Source of the DNA: Clusia tigrina
Lineage: Eukaryota; Arthropoda; Insecta; Diptera; Clusiidae
NCBI GenBank assembly: GCA_920105625.2
Contig: OV050033.1
Span: 93,994,280-94,058,279 of the forward strand
DNA length: 64,000 nucleotides
Direction of reading: 5' to 3'
Below, piece by piece: positions 15,601 through 29,311 of the stretch. Positions within the stretch are counted from its first letter, which is position 1. Each line of letters begins with the position of its first letter. The translations under genes were made by a program, and so were the position numbers. Below the pieces are notes generated by a model, which worked only from the letters and a program-made list of their open reading frames with translations, did not search any database and had not been told where the DNA came from.

Positions 15601-15975
15601 GTGCCAAATCAAACACTGATAAAGCTTCAAATGGCCCTAACTTCTATACGGCACGTCCTACACCTATCAAAGTTTGCCACATATAAATGCTTGTAACTTT
15701 TTACTGGAGCGTCATAAAACCTTGAAATTTTTTAACAATAAAGTACTCGAGCCTCTTGTCAATTTAAGCTATCGCTCAAAGCTATGCTACCATTGAGTCC
15801 CAAATCAAACACTGACAAAAATTCAAATGGCCCTAACTTCTATACGGTACGTCCTACACCTATCAAAGTTTGCAACGTACAAATGCTTGTAACTTTTTAC
15901 TGGAGCGTCATAATACCTTGAAATTTTTTTACAATAAAGTACTCGAGCCTCTTGTCAATTTAAGCTATCGCTCAA
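9700..15975. repeat. 3,135-bp tandem duplication (16 monomers minus 1 bp)
   Basis: Copies are about 9,700-12,835 and 12,835-15,975. Every monomer from 9,992 onward has its partner 3,135 bp downstream, in the same order of types. Rare shared markers are ctttttcctggagcg (near 11,386/14,521), a 1-bp deletion giving gaaatttttaac (near 11,415/14,550), gataacaattctaatgg (near 10,915/14,050), aaattcttg (near 11,570/14,705) and gaaatttttttacaat (near 12,785/15,920). The shared 1-bp deletion explains why the shift is 16 x 196 minus 1. The 12,735 monomer is a chimera: its left part matches the 15,870 monomer and its right part the 9,600 monomer, placing the crossover at about 12,833-12,844. Confidence 0.88.
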
Positions 15976-17045
15976 AGCTATGCTACCATTGAGTCCCAAA
16001 TCAAACACTGACAAAAATTCAAATGGCCCTAACTTCTATACGGTACGTCCTACACCTATCAAAGTTTGAAACATACAAATGCTTGTAACTTTTTACTGGA
16101 GTGTCATAAAACCTTGAAATTTTGTAACAATAAAGTACTCGAGCCTCTTGTCAATTTAAGCTATCGGTCAAAGCTGTGCTACCCTTGTGTCCCAAATCAA
16201 ACTCTGATAAAAATTCAAATGGCCCTACCTTCTATACGGTACGTCCTACACCTATCAAAGTTTGCAACGTACAAATGCTTGTAACTTTTTACTGGAGCGT
16301 CATAATACCTTGAAATTTTGTAACAATAAAGTACTCGAGCCTCTTGTCAATTTAAGCTATCGCTCAAAACTATGCTACCCTTCAGTGCCAAATCAAACAC
16401 TGATAAAGCTTCAAATGGCCCTAACTTCTATACGGCACGTCCTACACCTATCAAAGTTTGCCACATATAAATGCTTGTAACTTTTTACTGGAGTGTCATA
16501 AAACCTTGAAATTTTGTAACAATAAAGTGCTCGAGCCTCTTGTCAATTTAAGCTATCGCTCAAAACTATGCTACCCTTCAGTGCCAAATCAAACACTGAT
16601 AAAGCTTCAAATGGCCCTAACTTCTATACCGCACGTCCTACACCTATCAAAGTTTGCCACATATAAATGCTTGTAACTTTTTAATGGAGTGTCATAAAAC
16701 CTTGAAATTTTTTAACAATAAAGTACTCGAGCCTCTTGTCAATTTAAGCTATCGCTCAAAGCTATGCTACCATTGAGTCCCAAATCAAACACTGACAAAA
16801 ATTCAAATGGCCCTATATTCTATACGGTACGTCCTACACCTATCAAAGTTTGCAACATACAAATGCTTGTAACTTTTTACTGGAGCGTCATAAAACCTTG
16901 AAATTTTTTAACAATAAAGTACTCGAGCCTCTTGTCAATTTAAGCTATCGCTCAAAGCTATGCTACCATTGAGTCCCAAATCAAACACTGACAAAAATTC
17001 AAATGGCCCTAACTTCTATACGGTACGTCCTACACCTATCAAAGT

Positions 17046-20000
17046 TTGCAACGTACAAATGCTTGTAACTTTTTACTGGAGTGTCATAAAACCTTGAAAT
17101 TTTGTAACAATAAAGTACTCGAGCCTCTTGTCAATTTAAGCTATCGGTCAAAGCTGTGCTACCCTTGTGTCCCAAATCAAACTCTGATAAAAATTCAAAT
17201 GGCCCTAACTTCTCTACGGTACGTCCTACACCTATCAAAGTTTGCAACGTACAAATGCTTGTAACTTTTTACTGGAGTGTCATAAAACCTTGAAATTTTG
17301 TAACAATAAAGTACTCGAGCCTCTTGTCAATTTAAGCTATCGCTCAAAACTATGCTACCCTTCAGTGCCAAATCAAACACTGATAAAGCTTCAAATGGCC
17401 CTAACTTCTATACGGCACGTCCTACACCTATCAAAGTTTGCCACATATAAATGCTTGTAACTTTTTACTGGAGTGTCATAAAACCTTGAAATTTTTTAAC
17501 AATAAAGTACTCGAGCCTCTTGTCAATTTAAGCTATCGCTCAAAGCTATGCTACCATTGAGTCCCAAATCAAACACTGACAAAAATTCAAATGGCCCTAA
17601 CTTCTATACGGTACGTCCTACACCTATCAAAGTTTGCAACATACAAATGCTTGTAACTTTTTACTGGAGCGTCATAAAACCTTGAAATTTTTTAACAATA
17701 AAGTACTCGAGCCTCTTGTCAATTTAAGCTATCGCTCAAAGCTATGCTACCATTGAGTCCCAAATCAAACACTGACAAAAATTTAAATGGCCCTAACTTC
17801 TATACGGTACGTCCTACACCTATCAAAGTTTGAAACATACAAATGCTTGTAACTTTTTACTGGAGTGTCATAAAACCTTGAAATTTTGTAACAATAAAGT
17901 ACTCGAGCCTCTTGTCAATTTAAGCTATCGGTCAAAGCTGTGCTACCCTTGTGTCCCAAATCAAACTCTGATAAAAATTCAAATGGCCCTAACTTCTATA
18001 CGGTACGTCCTACACCTATCAAAGTTTGCAACGTACAAATGCTTGTAACTTTTTACTGGAGTGTCATAAAACCTTGAAATTTTGTAACAATAAAGTACTC
18101 GAGCCTCTTGTCAATTTAAGCTATCGCTCAAAACTATGCTACCCTTCAGTGCCAAATCAAACACTGATAAAGCTTCAAATGGCCCTAACTTCTATACGGC
18201 ACGTCCTACACCTATCAAAGTTTGCCACATATAAATGCTTGTAACTTTTTACTGGAGTGTCATAAAACCTTGAAATTTTTTAACAATAAAGTACTCGAGC
18301 CTCTTGTCAATTTAAGCTATCGCTCAAAGCTATGCTACCATTGAGTCCCAAATCAAACACTGACAAAAATTCAAATGGCCCTAACTTCTATACGGTACGT
18401 CCTACACCTATCAAAGTTTGAAACATACAAATGCTTGTAACTTTTTACTGGAGTGTCATAAAACCTTGAAATTTTGTAACAATAAAGTACTCGAGCCTCT
18501 TGTCAATTTAAGCTATCGGTCAAAGCTGTGCTACCCTTGTGTCCCAAATCAAACTCTGATAAAAATTCAAATGGCCCTAACTTCTATACGGTACGTCCTA
18601 CACCTATCTAAGTTTGCAACGTACAAATGCTTGTAACTTTTTACTGGAGTGTCATAAAACCTTGAAATTTTGTAACAATAAAGTACTCGAGCCTCTTGTC
18701 AATTTAAGCTATCGCTCAAAACTATGCTACCCTTCAGTGCCAAATCAAACACTGATAAAGCTTCAAATGGCCCTAACTTCTATACGGCACGTCCTACACC
18801 TATCAAAGTTTGCCACATATAAATGCTTGTAACTTTTTACTGGAGTGTCATAAAACCTTGAAATTTTTTAACAATAAAGTACTCGAGCCTCTTATCAATT
18901 TAAGCTATCGCTCAAAGCTATGCTACCATTGAGTCCCAAATTAAACACTGACAAAAATTCAAATGGCCCTAACTTCTATACGGTACGTCCTACACCTATC
19001 AAAGTTTGCAACATACAAATGCTTGTAACTTTTTACTGGAGCGTCATAAAACCTTGAAATTTTTTAACAATAAAGTACTCGAGCCTCTTGTCAATTTAAG
19101 CTATCGCTCAAAGCTATGCTACCATTGAGTCCCAAATCAAACACTGACAAAAATTCTAATGGCCCTAACTTCTATACGGTATGTCCTACACCTATCAAAG
19201 TTTGCAACGTACAAATGCTTGTAACTTTTTACTGGAGTGTCATAAAACCTTGAAATTTTGTAACAATAAAGTACTCGAGCCTCTTGTCAATTTAAGCTAT
19301 CGGTCAAAGCTGTGCTACCCTTGTGTCCCAAATCAAACTCTGATAAAAATTCAAATGGCCCTAACTTCTATACGGTACGTCCTACACCTATCAAAGTTTG
19401 CAACGTACAAATGCTTGTAACTTTTTACTGGAGTGTCATAAAACCTTGAAATTTTGTAACAATAAAGTACTCGAGCCTCTTGTCAATTTAAGCTATCGCT
19501 CAAAACTATGCTACCCTTCAGTGCCAAATCAAACACTGATAAAGCTTCAAATGGCCCTAACTTCTATACGGCACGTCCTACACCTATCAAAGTTTGCCAC
19601 ATATAAATGCTTGTAACTTTTTACTGGAGTGTCATAAAACCTTGAAATTTTTTAACAATAAAGTACTCGAGCCTCTTGTCAATTTAAGCTATCGCTCAAA
19701 GCTATGCTACCATTGAGTCCCAAATCAAACACTGACAAAAATTCAAATGGCCCTAACTTCTATACGGTACGTCCTACACCTATCAAAGTTTGCAACATAC
19801 AAATGCTTGTAACTTTTTACTGGAGCGTCATAAAACCTTGAAATTTTTTAACAATAAAGTACTCGAGCCTCTTGTCAATTTAAGCTATCGCTCAAAGCTA
19901 TGCTACCATTGAGTCCCAAATCAAACACTGACAAAAATTCAAATGGCCCTAACTTCTATACGGTACGTCCTACACCTATCAAAGTTTGCAACGTACAAAT

Positions 20001-20180
20001 GCTTGTAACTTTTTACTGGAGTGTCATAAAACCTTGAAATTTTGTAACAATAAAGTACTCGAGCCTCTTGTCAATTTAAGCTATCGGTCAAAGCTGTGCT
20101 ACCCTTGTGTCCCAAATCAAACTCTGATAAAAATTCAAATGGCCCTAACTTCTATACGGTACGTCCTACACCTATCAAAG
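17046..20180. repeat. Four-monomer higher-order repeat, I-III-II-II
   Basis: Monomer order here is I-III-II-II from 17,046, I-III-II from 17,830, I-III-II-II from 18,418 and 19,202, and again type I at 19,986 before a truncated monomer. The dominant unit is 784 bp. Within a unit the two type II monomers differ: the first begins tttgccacatat, the second tttgcaacatac, and both have gaaattttttaac. The three-monomer unit shows loss of one type II monomer. Confidence 0.75.
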
Positions 20181-20181
20181 T

Positions 20182-20295
20182 TTGTCAATTTAAGCTATCG
20201 CTCAAAACTATGCTACCCTTCAGTGCCAAATCAAACACTGATAAAGCTTCAAATGGCCCTAACTTCTATACGGCACGTCCTACACCTATCAAAGT
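20182..20295. repeat. Truncated satellite monomer (82-bp internal deletion)
   Basis: The distance between successive ttg landmarks is 114 bp here (20,182 to 20,296) against 196 elsewhere, so 82 bp are missing. The junction reads aaagtttgtcaattta. It joins the aaagtttg at the end of one monomer to the ttgtcaattta in the middle of the next, with TTG shared by both sides. The remaining part is a type III core. Microhomology-mediated deletion or slippage is the likely cause. Confidence 0.9.
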
Positions 20296-23200
20296 TTGCC
20301 ACATATAAATGCTTGTAACTTTTTACTGGAGTGTCATAAAACCTTGAAATTTTTTAACAATAAAGTACTCGAGCCTCTTGTCAATTTAAGCTATCGCTCA
20401 AAGCTATGCTACCATTGAGTCCCAAATCAAACACTGACAAAAATTCAAATGGCCCTAACTTCTATACGGTACGTCCTACACCTATCAAAGTTTGCAACGT
20501 ACAAATGCTTGTAACTTTTTACTGGAGCGTCATAATACCTTGAAATTTTGTAACAATAAAGTACTCGAGCCTCTTGTCAATTTAAGCTATCGCTCAAAGC
20601 TATGCTACCATTGAGTCCCAAATCAAACACTGACAAAAATTCAAATGGCCCTAACTTCTATACGGTACGTCCTACACCTATCAAAGTTTGAAACATACAA
20701 ATGCTTGTAACTTTTTACTGGAGTGTCATAAAACCTTGAAATTTTGTAACAATAAAGTACTCGAGCCTCTTGTCAATTTAAGCTATCGGTCAAAGCTGTG
20801 CTACCCTTGTGTCCCAAATCAAACTCTGATAAAAATTCAAATGGCCCTACCTTCTATACGGTACGTCCTACACCTATCAAAGTTTGCAACATACAAATGC
20901 TTGTAACTTTTTACTGGAGCGTCATAAAACTTTGAAATTTTTTAACAATAAAGTACTCGAGCCTCTTGTCAATTTAAGCTATCGCTCAAAGCTATGCTAC
21001 CATTGAGTCCCAAATCAAACACTGACAAAAATTCAAATGGCCCTAACTTCTATACGGTACGTCCTACACCTATCAAAGTTTGCAACGTACAAATGCTTGT
21101 AACTTTTTACTGGAGTGTCATAAAACCTTGAAATTTTGTAACAATAAAGTACTCGAGCCTCTTGTCAATTTAAGCTATCGCTCAAAACTATGCTACCCTT
21201 CAGTGCCAAATCAAACACTGATAAAGCTTCAAATGGCCCTAACTTCTATACGGCACGTCCTACACCTATCAAAGTTTGCCACGTATAAATGCTTGTAACT
21301 TTTTACTGGAGCGTCATAAAACCTTGAAATTTTGTAACAATAAAGTACTCGAGCCTCTTGTCAATTTAAGCTATCGCTCAAAGCTGTGGTACCCTTGAGT
21401 CCCAAATCAAACACTGATAAAGCTTCAAATGGCCCTACCTTCTATACGGTACGTCCTACACCTATCAAAGTTTGCAACATACAAATGCTTGTAACTTTTT
21501 ACTGGAGCGTCATAAAACCTTGAAATTTTGTAACAATAAAGTACTCGAGCCTCTTGTCAATTTAAGCTATCGCTCAAAGCTATGCTACCATTGAGTCCCA
21601 AATCAAACACTGACAAAAATTCAAATGGCCCTAACTTCTATACGGTACGTCCTACACCTATCAAAGTTTGCAACATACAAATGCTTGTAACTTTTTACTG
21701 GAGCGTCATAAAACCTTGAAATTTTGTAACAATAAAGTACTCGAGCCTCTTGTCAATTTAAGCTATCGGTCAAAGCTATGCTACCATTGAGTCCCAAATC
21801 AAACACTGACAAAAATTCAAATGGCCCTAACTTCTATACGGTACGTCCTACACCTATCAAAGTTTGAAACATACAAATGCTTGTAACTTTTTACTGGAGT
21901 GTCATAAAACCTTGAAATTTTGTAACAATAAAGTACTCGAGCCTCTTGTCAATTTAAGCTATCGCTCAAAACTATGCTACCCTTCAGTGCCAAATCAAAC
22001 ACTGATAAAGCTTCAAATGGCCCTGACTTCTATACGGCACGTCCTACACCTATCAAAGTTTGCCACATATAAATGCTTGTAACTTTTTACTGGAGTGTCA
22101 TAAAACCTTGAAATTTTTTAACAATAAAGTACTCGAGCCTCTTGTCAATTTAAGCTATCGCTCAAAGCTATGCTACCATTGAGTCCCAAATCAAACACTG
22201 ACAAAAATTCAAATGGCCCTAACTTCTATACGGTACGTCCTACACCTATCAAAGTTTGAAACATACAAATGCTTGTAACTTTTTACTGGAGTGTCATAAA
22301 ACCTTGAAATTTTGTAACAATAAAGTACTCGAGCCTCTTGTCAATTTAAGCTATCGGTCAAAGCTGTGCTACCCTTGTGTCCCAAATCAAACTCTGATAA
22401 AAATTCAAATGGCCCTAACTTCTATACGGTACGTCCTACACCTATCAAAGTTTGCAACGTACAAATGCTTGTAACTTTTTACTGGAGTGTCAGAAAACCT
22501 TGAAATTTTGTAACAATAAAGTACTCGAGCCTCTTGTCAATTTAAGCTATCGCTCAAAACTATGCTACCCTTCAGTGCCAAATCAAACACTGATAAAGCT
22601 TCAAATGGCCCTAACTTCTATACGGCACGTCCTACACCTATCAAAGTTTGCCACATATAAATGCTTGTAACTTTTTACTGGAGTGTCATAAAACCTTGAA
22701 ATTTTTTAACAATAAAGCACTCGAGCCTCTTGTCAATTTAAGCTATCGCTCAAAGCTATGCTACCATTGAGTCCCAAATCAAACACTGACAAAAATTCAA
22801 ATGGCCCTAACTTCTATACGGTACGTCCTACACCTATCAAAGTTTGCAACATACAAATGCTTGTAACTTTTTACTGGAGCGTCATAAAACCTTGAAATTT
22901 TTTAACAATAAAGTACTCGAGCCTATTGTCAATTTAAGCTATCGCTCAAAGCTATGCTACCATTGAGTCCCAAATCAAACACTGACAAAAATTCAAATGG
23001 CCCTAACTTCTATACGGTACGTCCTACACCTATCAAAGTTTGCAACGTACAAATGCTTGTAACTTTTTACTGGAGTGTCATAAAACCTTGAAATTTTGTA
23101 ACAATAAAGTACTCGAGCCTCTTGTCAATTTAAGCTATCGGTCAAAGCTGTGCTACCCTTGTGTCCCAAATCAAACTCTGATAAAAATTCAAATGGCCCT

Positions 23201-24215
23201 AACTTCTATACGGTACGTCCTACACCTATCAAAGTTTGCAACGTACAAATGCTTGTAACTTTTTACTGGAGTGTCATAAAACCTTGAAATTTTGTAACAA
23301 TAAAGTACTCGAGCCTCTTGTCAATTTAAGCTATCGCTCAAAACTATGCTACCCTTCAGTGCCAAATCAAACACTGATAAAGCTTCAAATGGCCCTAACT
23401 TCTATACGGCACGTCCTACACCTATCAAAGTTTGCCACATATAAATGCTTGTAACTTTTTACTGGAGTGTCATAAAACCTTGAAATTTTTTAACAATAAA
23501 GTACTCGAGCCTCTTGTCAATTTAAGCTATCGCTCAAAGCTATGCTACCATTGAGTCCCAAATCAAACACTGACAAAAATTCAAATGGTCCTAACTTCTA
23601 TACGGTACGTCCTACACCTATCAAAGTTTGCAACGTACAAATGCTTGGAACTTTTTACTGGAGCGTCATAGTACTTTGAAATTTAGTAACAATAAAGTTC
23701 TCGAGCCTCTTGTCAATTTAAGCTGTCGCTCAAAGCTATGCTACCATTGAGTCCCAAATCAAACACTGACAAAAATTCAAATGGCCCTAACTTCTATACG
23801 GTACGTCCTACACCTATCAAAGTTTGAAACATACAAATGCTTGTAACTTTTTACTGGAGTGTCATAAAACCTTGAAATTTTGTAACAATAAAGTACTCGA
23901 GCCTCTTGTCAATTTAAGCTATCGGTCAAAGCTGTGCTACCCTTGTGTCCCAAATCAAACTCTGATAAAAATTCAAATGGCCCTACCTTCTATACGGTAC
24001 GTCCTACACCTATCAAAGTTTGCAACGTACAAATGCTTGTAACTTTTTACTGGAGCGTCATAATACCTTGAAATTTTGTAACAATAAAGTACTCGAGCCT
24101 CTTGTCAATTTAAGCTATCGCTCAAAGCTATGCTACCATTGAGTCCCAAATCAAACACTGACAAAAATTCAAATGGCCCTAACTTCTATACGGTACGTCC
24201 TACACCTATCAAAGT

Positions 24216-26567
24216 TTGAAACATACAAATGCTTGTAACTTTTTACTGGAGTGTCATAAAACCTTGAAATTTTGTAACAATAAAGTACTCGAGCCTCTTG
24301 TCAATTTAAGCTATCGGTCAAAGCTGTGCTACCCTTGTGTCCCAAATCAAACTCTGATAAAAATTCAAATGGCCCTAACTTCTATACGGTACGTCCTACA
24401 CCTATCAAAGTTTGCAACGTACAAATGCTTGTAACTTTTTACTGGAGTGTCATAAAACCTTGAAATTTTGTAACAATAAAGTACTCGAGCCTCTTGTCAA
24501 TTTAAGCTATCGCTCAAAACTATGCTACCCTTCAGTGCCAAATCAAACACTGATAAAGCTTCAAATGGCCCTAACTTCTATACGGCACGTCCTACACCTA
24601 TCAAAGTTTGCCACATATAAATGCTTGTAACTTTTTACTGGAGTGTCATAAAACCTTGAAATTTTTTAACAATAAAGTACTCGAGCCTCTTGTCAATTTA
24701 AGCTATCGCTCAAAGCTATGCTACCATTGAGTCCCAAATCAAACACTGACAAAAATTCAAATGGCCCTAACTTCTATACGGTACGTCCTACACCTATCAA
24801 AGTTTGCAACATACAAATGCTTGTAACTTTTTACTGGAGCGTCATAAAACCTTGAAATTTTTTAACAATAAAGTACTCGAGCCTCTTGTCAATTTAAGCT
24901 ATCGCTCAAAGCTATGCTACCATTGAGTCCCAAATCAAACACTGACAAAAATTCAAATGGCCCTAACTTCTATACGGTACGTCCTACACCTATCAAAGTT
25001 TGCAACGTACAAATGCTTGTAACTTTTTACTGGAGTGTCATAAAACCTTGAAATTTTGTAACAATAAAGTACTCGAGCCTCTTGTCAATTTAAGCTATCG
25101 CTCAAAACTATGCTACCCTTCAGTGCCAAATCAAACACTGATAAAGCTTCAAATGGCCCTAACTTCTATACGGCACGTCCTACACCTATCAAAGTTTGCC
25201 ACGTATAAATGCTTGTAACTTTTTACTGGAGCGTCATAAAACCTTGAAATTTTGTAACAATAAAGTACTCGAGCCTCTTGTCAATTTAAGCTATCGCTCA
25301 AAGCTGTGGTACCCTTGAGTCCCAAATCAAACACTGATAAAGCTTCAAATGGCCCTAACTTCTATACGGCACGTCCTACACCTATCAAAGTTTGCCACGT
25401 ATAAATGCTTGTAACTTTTTACTGGAGCGTCATAAAACCTTGAAATTTTGTAACAATAAAGTACTCGAGCCTCTTGTCAATTTAAGCTATCGGTCAAAGC
25501 TGTGCTACCCTTGTGTCCCAAATCAAACTCTGATAAAAATTCAAATGGCCCTAACTTCTATACGGTACGTCCTACACCTATCAAAGTTTGCAACGTACAA
25601 ATGCTTGTAACTTTTTACTGGAGTGTCATAAAACCTTGAAATTTTGTAACAATAAAGTACTCGAGCCTCTTGTCAATTTAAGCTATCGGTCAAAACTATG
25701 CTACCCTTCAGTGCCAAATCAAACACTGATTAAGCTTCAAATGGCCCTAACTTCTATACGGCACGTCCTACACCTATCAAAGTTTGCCACATATAAATGC
25801 TTGTAACTTTTTACTGGAGTGTCATAAAACCTTGAAATTTTTTAACAATAAAGTACTCGAGCCTCTTGTCAATTTAAGCTATCGCTCAACGCTATGCTAC
25901 CATTGAGTCCCAAATCAAACACTGACAAAAATTCAAATGGCCCTAACTTCTATACGGTACGTCCTACACCTATCAAAGTTTGCAACATACAAATGCTTGT
26001 AACTTTTTACTGGAGCGTCATAAAACCTTGAAATTTTTTAACAATAAAGTACTCGAGCCTCTTGTCAATTTAAGCTATCGCTCAAAGCTATGCTACCATT
26101 GAGTCCCAAATCAAACACTGACAAAAATTCAAATGGCCCTAACTTCTATACGGTACGTCCTACACCTATCAAAGTTTGCAACGTACAAATGCTTGTAACT
26201 TTTTACTGGAGTGTCATAAAACCTTGAAATTTTGTAACAATAAAGTACTCGAGCCTCTTGTCAATTTAAGCTATCGCTCAAAACTATGCTACCCTTCAGT
26301 GCCAAATCAAACACTGATAAAGCTTCAAATGGCCCTAACTTCTATACGGCACGTCCTACACCTATCAAAGTTTGCCACGTATAAATGCTTGTAACTTTTT
26401 ACTGGAGCGTCATAAAACCTTGAAATTTTGTAACAATAAAGTACTCGAGCCTCTTGTCAATTTAAGCTATCGCTCAAAGCTGTGGTACACTTGAGTCCCA
26501 AATCAAACACTGATAAAGCTTCATATGGCCCTAACTTCTATACGGCACGTCCTACACCTATCAAAGC
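24216..26567. repeat. Six-monomer higher-order repeat, two adjacent copies
   Basis: Two consecutive 1,176-bp units, 24,216-25,391 and 25,392-26,567, show the order I-III-II-II-III-IV. The monomer starts are also in order: tttgaaacat or tttgccacgt, then cgtac, ccacatat, caacatac, caacgtac, ccacgtat. A third unit begins at 26,568 but leaves the pattern after about three monomers. Private differences between copies include gattaagctt near 25,728 and gtggtacacttgag near 26,483. Confidence 0.8.
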
Positions 26568-27743
26568 TTGCCACGTATAAATGCTTGTAACTTTTTACTG
26601 GAGCGTCATAAAACCTTGAAATTTTGTAACAATAAAGTACTCGAGCCTCTTGTCAATTTAAGCTATCGGTCAAAGCTGTGCTACCCTTGTGTCCCAAATC
26701 AAACTCTGATAAAAATTCAAATGGCCCTAACTTCTATACGGTACGTCCTACACCTATCAAAGTTTGCAACGTACAAATGCTTGTAACTTTTTACTGGAGT
26801 GTCATAAAACCTTGAAATTTTGTAACAATAAAGTACTCGAGCCTCTTGTCAATTTAAGCTATCGCTCAAAACTATGCTACCCTTCAGTGCCAAATCAAAC
26901 ACTGATAAAGCTTCAAATGGCCCTAACTTCTATACGGCACGTCCTACACCTATCAAAGTTTGCCACATATAAATGCTTGTAACTTTTTACTGGAGTGTCA
27001 TAAAACCTTGAAATTTTTTAACAATAAAGTACTCGAGCCTCTTGTCAATTTAAGCTATCGCTCAAAGCTACGCTACCATTGAGTCCCAAATCAAACACTG
27101 ACAAAAATTCAAATGGCCCTAACTTCTATACGGTACGTCCTACACCTATCAAAGTTTGCAACGTACAAATGCTTGTAACTTTTTACTGGAGCGTCATAAT
27201 ACCTTGAAATTTTGTAACAATAAAGTACTCGAGCCTCTTGTCAATTTAAGCTATCGCTCAAAGCTATGCTACCATTGAGTCCCAAATCAAACACTGACAA
27301 AAATTCAAATGGCCCTAAATTCTATACGGTACGTCCTACACCTATCAAAGTTTGAAACATACAAATGCTTGTAACTTTTTACTGGAGTGTCATAAAACCT
27401 TGAAATTTTGTAACAATAAAGTACTCGAGCCTCTTGTCAATTTAAGCTATCGGTCAAAGCTGTGCTACCCTTGTGTCCCAAATCAAACTCTGATAAAAAT
27501 TCAAATGGCCCTACCTTCTATACGGTACGTCCTACACCTATCAAAGTTTGCAACGTACAAATGCTTGTAACTTTTTACTGGAGCGTCATAATACCTTGAA
27601 ATTTTGTAACAATAAAGTACTCGAGCCTCTTGTCAATTTAAGCTATCGCTCAAAGCTATGCTACCATTGAGTCCCAAATCAAACACTGACAAAAATTCAA
27701 ATGGCCCTAACTTCTATACGGTACGTCCTACACCTATCAAAGT

Positions 27744-29311
27744 TTGAAACATACAAATGCTTGTAACTTTTTACTGGAGTGTCATAAAACCTTGAAATTT
27801 TGTAACAATAAAGCACTCGAGCCTCTTGTCAATTTAAGCTATCGGTCGAAGCTGTGCTACCCTTGTGTCCCAAATCAAACTCTGATAAAAATTCAAATGG
27901 CCCTAACTTCTATACGGTACGTCCTACACCTATCAAAGTTTGCAACGTACAAATGCTTGTAACTTTTTACTGGAGTGTCATAAAACCTTGAAATTTTGTA
28001 ACAATAAAGTACTCGAGCCTCTTGTCAATTTAAGCTATCGCTCAAAACTATGCTACCCTTCAGTGCCAAATCAAACACTGATAAAGCTTCAAATGGCCCT
28101 AACTTCTATACGGCACGTCCTACACCTATCAAAGTTTGCCACATATAAATGCTTGTAACTTTTTACTGGAGTGTCATAAAACCTTGAAATTTTTTAACAA
28201 TAAAGTACTCGAGCCTCTTGTCAATTTAAGCTATCGCTCAAAGCTATGCTACCATTGAGTCCCAAATCAAACACTGACAAAAATTCAAATGGCCCTAACT
28301 TCTATACGGTACGTCCTACACCTATCAAAGTTTCCAACATACAAATGCTTGTAACTTTTTACTGGAGCGTCATAAAACCTTGAAATTTTTTAACAATAAA
28401 GTACTCGAGCCTCTTGTCAATTTAAGCTATCGCTCAAAGCTATGCTACCATTGAGTCCCAAATCAAACACTGACAAAAATTCAAATGGCCCTAACTTCTA
28501 TACGGTACGTCCTACACCTATCAAAGTTTGCAACGTACAAATGCTTGTAACTTTTTACTGGAGTGTCATAAAACCTTGAAATTTTGTAACAATAAAGTAC
28601 TCGAGCCTCTTGTCAATTTAAGCTATCGCTCAAAACTATGCTACCCTTCAGTGCCAAATCAAACACTGATAAAGCTTCAAATGGCCCTAACTTCTATACG
28701 GCACGTCCTACACCTATCAAAGTTTGCCACGTATAAATGCTTGTAACTTTTTACTGGAGCGTCATAAAACCTTGAAATTTTGTAACAATAAAGTACTCGA
28801 GCCTCTTGTCAATTTAAGCTATCGCTCAAAGCTGTGGTACCCTTGAGTCCCAAATCAAACACTGATAAAGCTTCAAATGGCCCTAACTTCTATACGGTAC
28901 GTCCTACACCTATCAAAGTTTGCAACATACAAATGCTTGTAACTTTTTACTGGAGCGTCATAAAACCTAGAAATTTTGTAACAATAAAGTACTCGAGCCT
29001 CTTGTCAATTTAAGCTATCGCTCAAAGCTATGCTACCATTGAGTCCCAAATCAAACACTGACAAAAATTCAAATGGCCCTAACTTCTATACGGTACGTCC
29101 TACACCTATCAAAGTTTGCAACATACAAATGCTTGTAACTTTTTACTGGAGCGTCATAAAACCTTGAAATTTTGTAACAATAAAGTACTCGAGCCTCTTG
29201 TCAATTTAAGTTATCGGTCAAAGCTGTGCTACCATTGAGTCCCAAATCAAACACTGACAAAAATTCAAATGGCCCTAACTTCTATACGGTACGTCCTACA
29301 CCTATCAAAGT
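27744..29311. repeat. Eight-monomer cassette, copy 1
   Basis: This is a 1,568-bp ordered run of types I-III-II-II-III-IV-II*-I*. II* is a type II monomer with cctagaaattttg and I* is a monomer with taagttatcggtc. The same order recurs from 31,272, 36,758 and 43,618. In this copy the I* monomer switches to a type II core near 29,230, because the 980-bp duplication junction falls inside it. Confidence 0.75.

Noticed and set aside
19986..20318. 110-residue frame, longer than in other monomers
   Set aside because: It arises because an 82-bp deletion fuses two monomers in frame; it is not a fused gene.
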